Shown: piece after piece, positions 39,623-40,011 of the stretch
Layout of the letters: each line of letters begins with the position of its first letter
How positions within the stretch are numbered: position 1 is the stretch's first letter
NCBI GenBank assembly: GCA_016867315.1
Contig: VGJV01000008.1
Coordinates: 1 to 40,011 of the forward strand
DNA: 40,011 bases
DNA from: Candidatus Liptonbacteria bacterium
GTDB lineage: Bacteria > Patescibacteriota > Minisyncoccia > UBA6257 > 2-01-FULL-56-20
Direction: 5' to 3'
The notes under the pieces: generated by a model
The model's input: only the letters and a program-made list of their open reading frames with translations
Database searches by the model: none
Told to the model about the DNA's origin: nothing
Made by a program: the position numbers and the translations under genes

Positions 39623-39625
39623 AAT

Positions 39626-39659
39626 TGTCATAAAGTTGACGATCGTCAAATTTATGACA
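39626..39659. promoter_or_regulatory. Second 34-bp palindrome, one mismatched pair
   Basis: TGTCATAAAGTTGACGA followed by TCGTCAAATTTATGACA; only one of 17 pairs is broken compared with the upstream copy. It starts 3 nt after the regulator stop and shares ATGACAAAA beyond the core with the first copy. Confidence 0.8.
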
Positions 39660-39749
39660 AAAACTCTCTTATTTCCGAGATACGAACTCCCGAAACAAGG
39701 TTTTAATGTGCGCAGGGAGGATTCCGTCGCTTCGCTCCTAGAACCCTAC

Positions 39750-39814
39750 GCCTCACCCCGACCCCCATCTGGAGAACCTTCGGGTTCTCCACGCTCTCCA
39801 ACGCGGGGTGATGC
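39750..39814. other. Nested stable hairpin with UUCG loop
   Basis: CACCCCG (39754-39760) pairs with CGGGGTG (39804-39810) and can be extended by three more pairs. Inside it, GGAGAACC and GGTTCTCC form an 8-bp stem closed by TTCG. Just after it comes a tRNA T-loop-like GGTTCGAATC, but no acceptor or anticodon arm can be completed. A frame through it (39654-39842) is probably spurious. It could be a structured RNA, a tRNA relic or a repeat. Confidence 0.4.
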
Positions 39815-39840
39815 TGGGTTCGAATCGCCTCGCCTCATGT

Positions 39841-39880
39841 AACAAAACCGGATACCCACTAGGAGTATCCGATTTTGTTA
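39841..39880. terminator. Terminator-like hairpin
   Basis: AACAAAAC-CGGATAC and GTATCCG-ATTTTGTT form a long stem around a 9-nt loop; A and T tracts on both sides would allow termination in either direction. The remaining bases to 40011 hold no gene I can support. Confidence 0.6.
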
Positions 39881-39893
39881 TATAGGTGCTGTA

Positions 39894-39899
39894 ATTATA
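39894..39899 (-). promoter_or_regulatory. Possible minus-strand -10 box
   Basis: TATAAT preceded by GTG on the minus strand. A transcript from it would run at once into the hairpin at 39841-39880 and then the structured region. Confidence 0.3.
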
Positions 39900-40011
39900 C
39901 ACTTTGCGCGAACTTTTTTCGAGCGGAAACTGAAGGGATGAATCAGTCCCGCCACCGCCTCGCAGAGCCTCGGCGGACACCAAAGAAAAATGTTCCTTGC
40001 TTTTCGGATTT

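Noticed and set aside
38984-39659. CRISPR array or cas locus
   Set aside because: Only two palindromic copies separated by a gene; no regular repeat-spacer pattern and no cas1. The Cas2-like domain is fused to an HTH and fits a regulator better.
39690-39840. tRNA gene around GGTTCGAATC
   Set aside because: The T stem does not pair properly and no anticodon or acceptor arm can be built on either strand.
39654-39842. 62-codon frame MTKTLLFPRYELPKQGF and on
   Set aside because: The second half is produced by the GC-rich hairpin and the T-loop-like motif; such frames are typical false genes.

Overview
The window looks like a chromosome segment of a Candidate Phyla Radiation (Patescibacteria, probably Parcubacteria-like) bacterium. 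I infer this from compact housekeeping genes, a short RecO, a stand-alone HolB-like clamp-loader ATPase, an alpha2-type glycyl-tRNA synthetase, a MurA with Asp in place of the active-site Cys, many very short proteins, multi-zinc-ribbon proteins of a type I associate with this group, and several genes whose -10 box lies only 5-7 nt before the ATG. The phylum call is an inference from style, not from a marker-gene comparison.

Layout. 1-2340: the 3' part of an AEC-type transporter, tRNA-Gln(UUG), and an apparent operon of a RibD/DHFR-like reductase, a PNPOx-like flavoprotein and a Nudix hydrolase. 2379-4416: a secreted peptidoglycan-binding protein, a 31-aa membrane peptide and an alpha/beta hydrolase truncated just after its nucleophile elbow. 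4417-6264: an accessory patch with inverted repeats, a C39-like cysteine peptidase and a DsbA-like thioredoxin. 6404-10619: prs, an ABC-2 exporter (ATPase plus two permeases) and a HIT protein. 10596-11767: a membrane-anchored small protein and lexA, which is bracketed by two hairpins sharing a conserved loop. 11900-13850: an accessory patch of small or broken genes, including two ECF sigma fragments that meet tail to tail. 13836-19409: MDR oxidoreductase, metallo-beta-lactamase-fold hydrolase, an S9-type hydrolase split by a frameshift at a C6 run, an ABC-F ATPase, obg and a 46-aa membrane peptide.

19500-21406 is a foreign insert: the first part of a DNA methyltransferase, interrupted by an intein whose DNA also encodes an HNH endonuclease in another frame, lies inside a truncated response-regulator gene. 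Then come typA, two related proline-rich micropeptides (HFDPxPQxP) separated by a hairpin, a truncated zinc-ribbon paralog and a patch of gene remnants (24270-24760).

24929-28445 is a minus-strand run mreB-holB-frr-rseP, i.e. cell shape, replication, ribosome recycling and intramembrane proteolysis. 28571-31541 holds a Cys-rich small protein, murA and glyS. 31736-35850 is recO, a membrane-anchored beta-rich protein and the full-length 594-aa zinc-ribbon protein. 35943-38901 is a set of four unrecognised exported proteins. 38984-39659 is an HTH regulator with a Cas2/PaaX-like C-terminal domain, bracketed by two 34-bp palindromes. The last 350 bp hold strong hairpins but no convincing gene.

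The main candidates for something new are the palindrome-flanked Cas2-fold regulator, the overprinted intein/HNH element, the HFDP micropeptides with their own terminators, and the shared-loop hairpins around lexA. No CRISPR array was seen.
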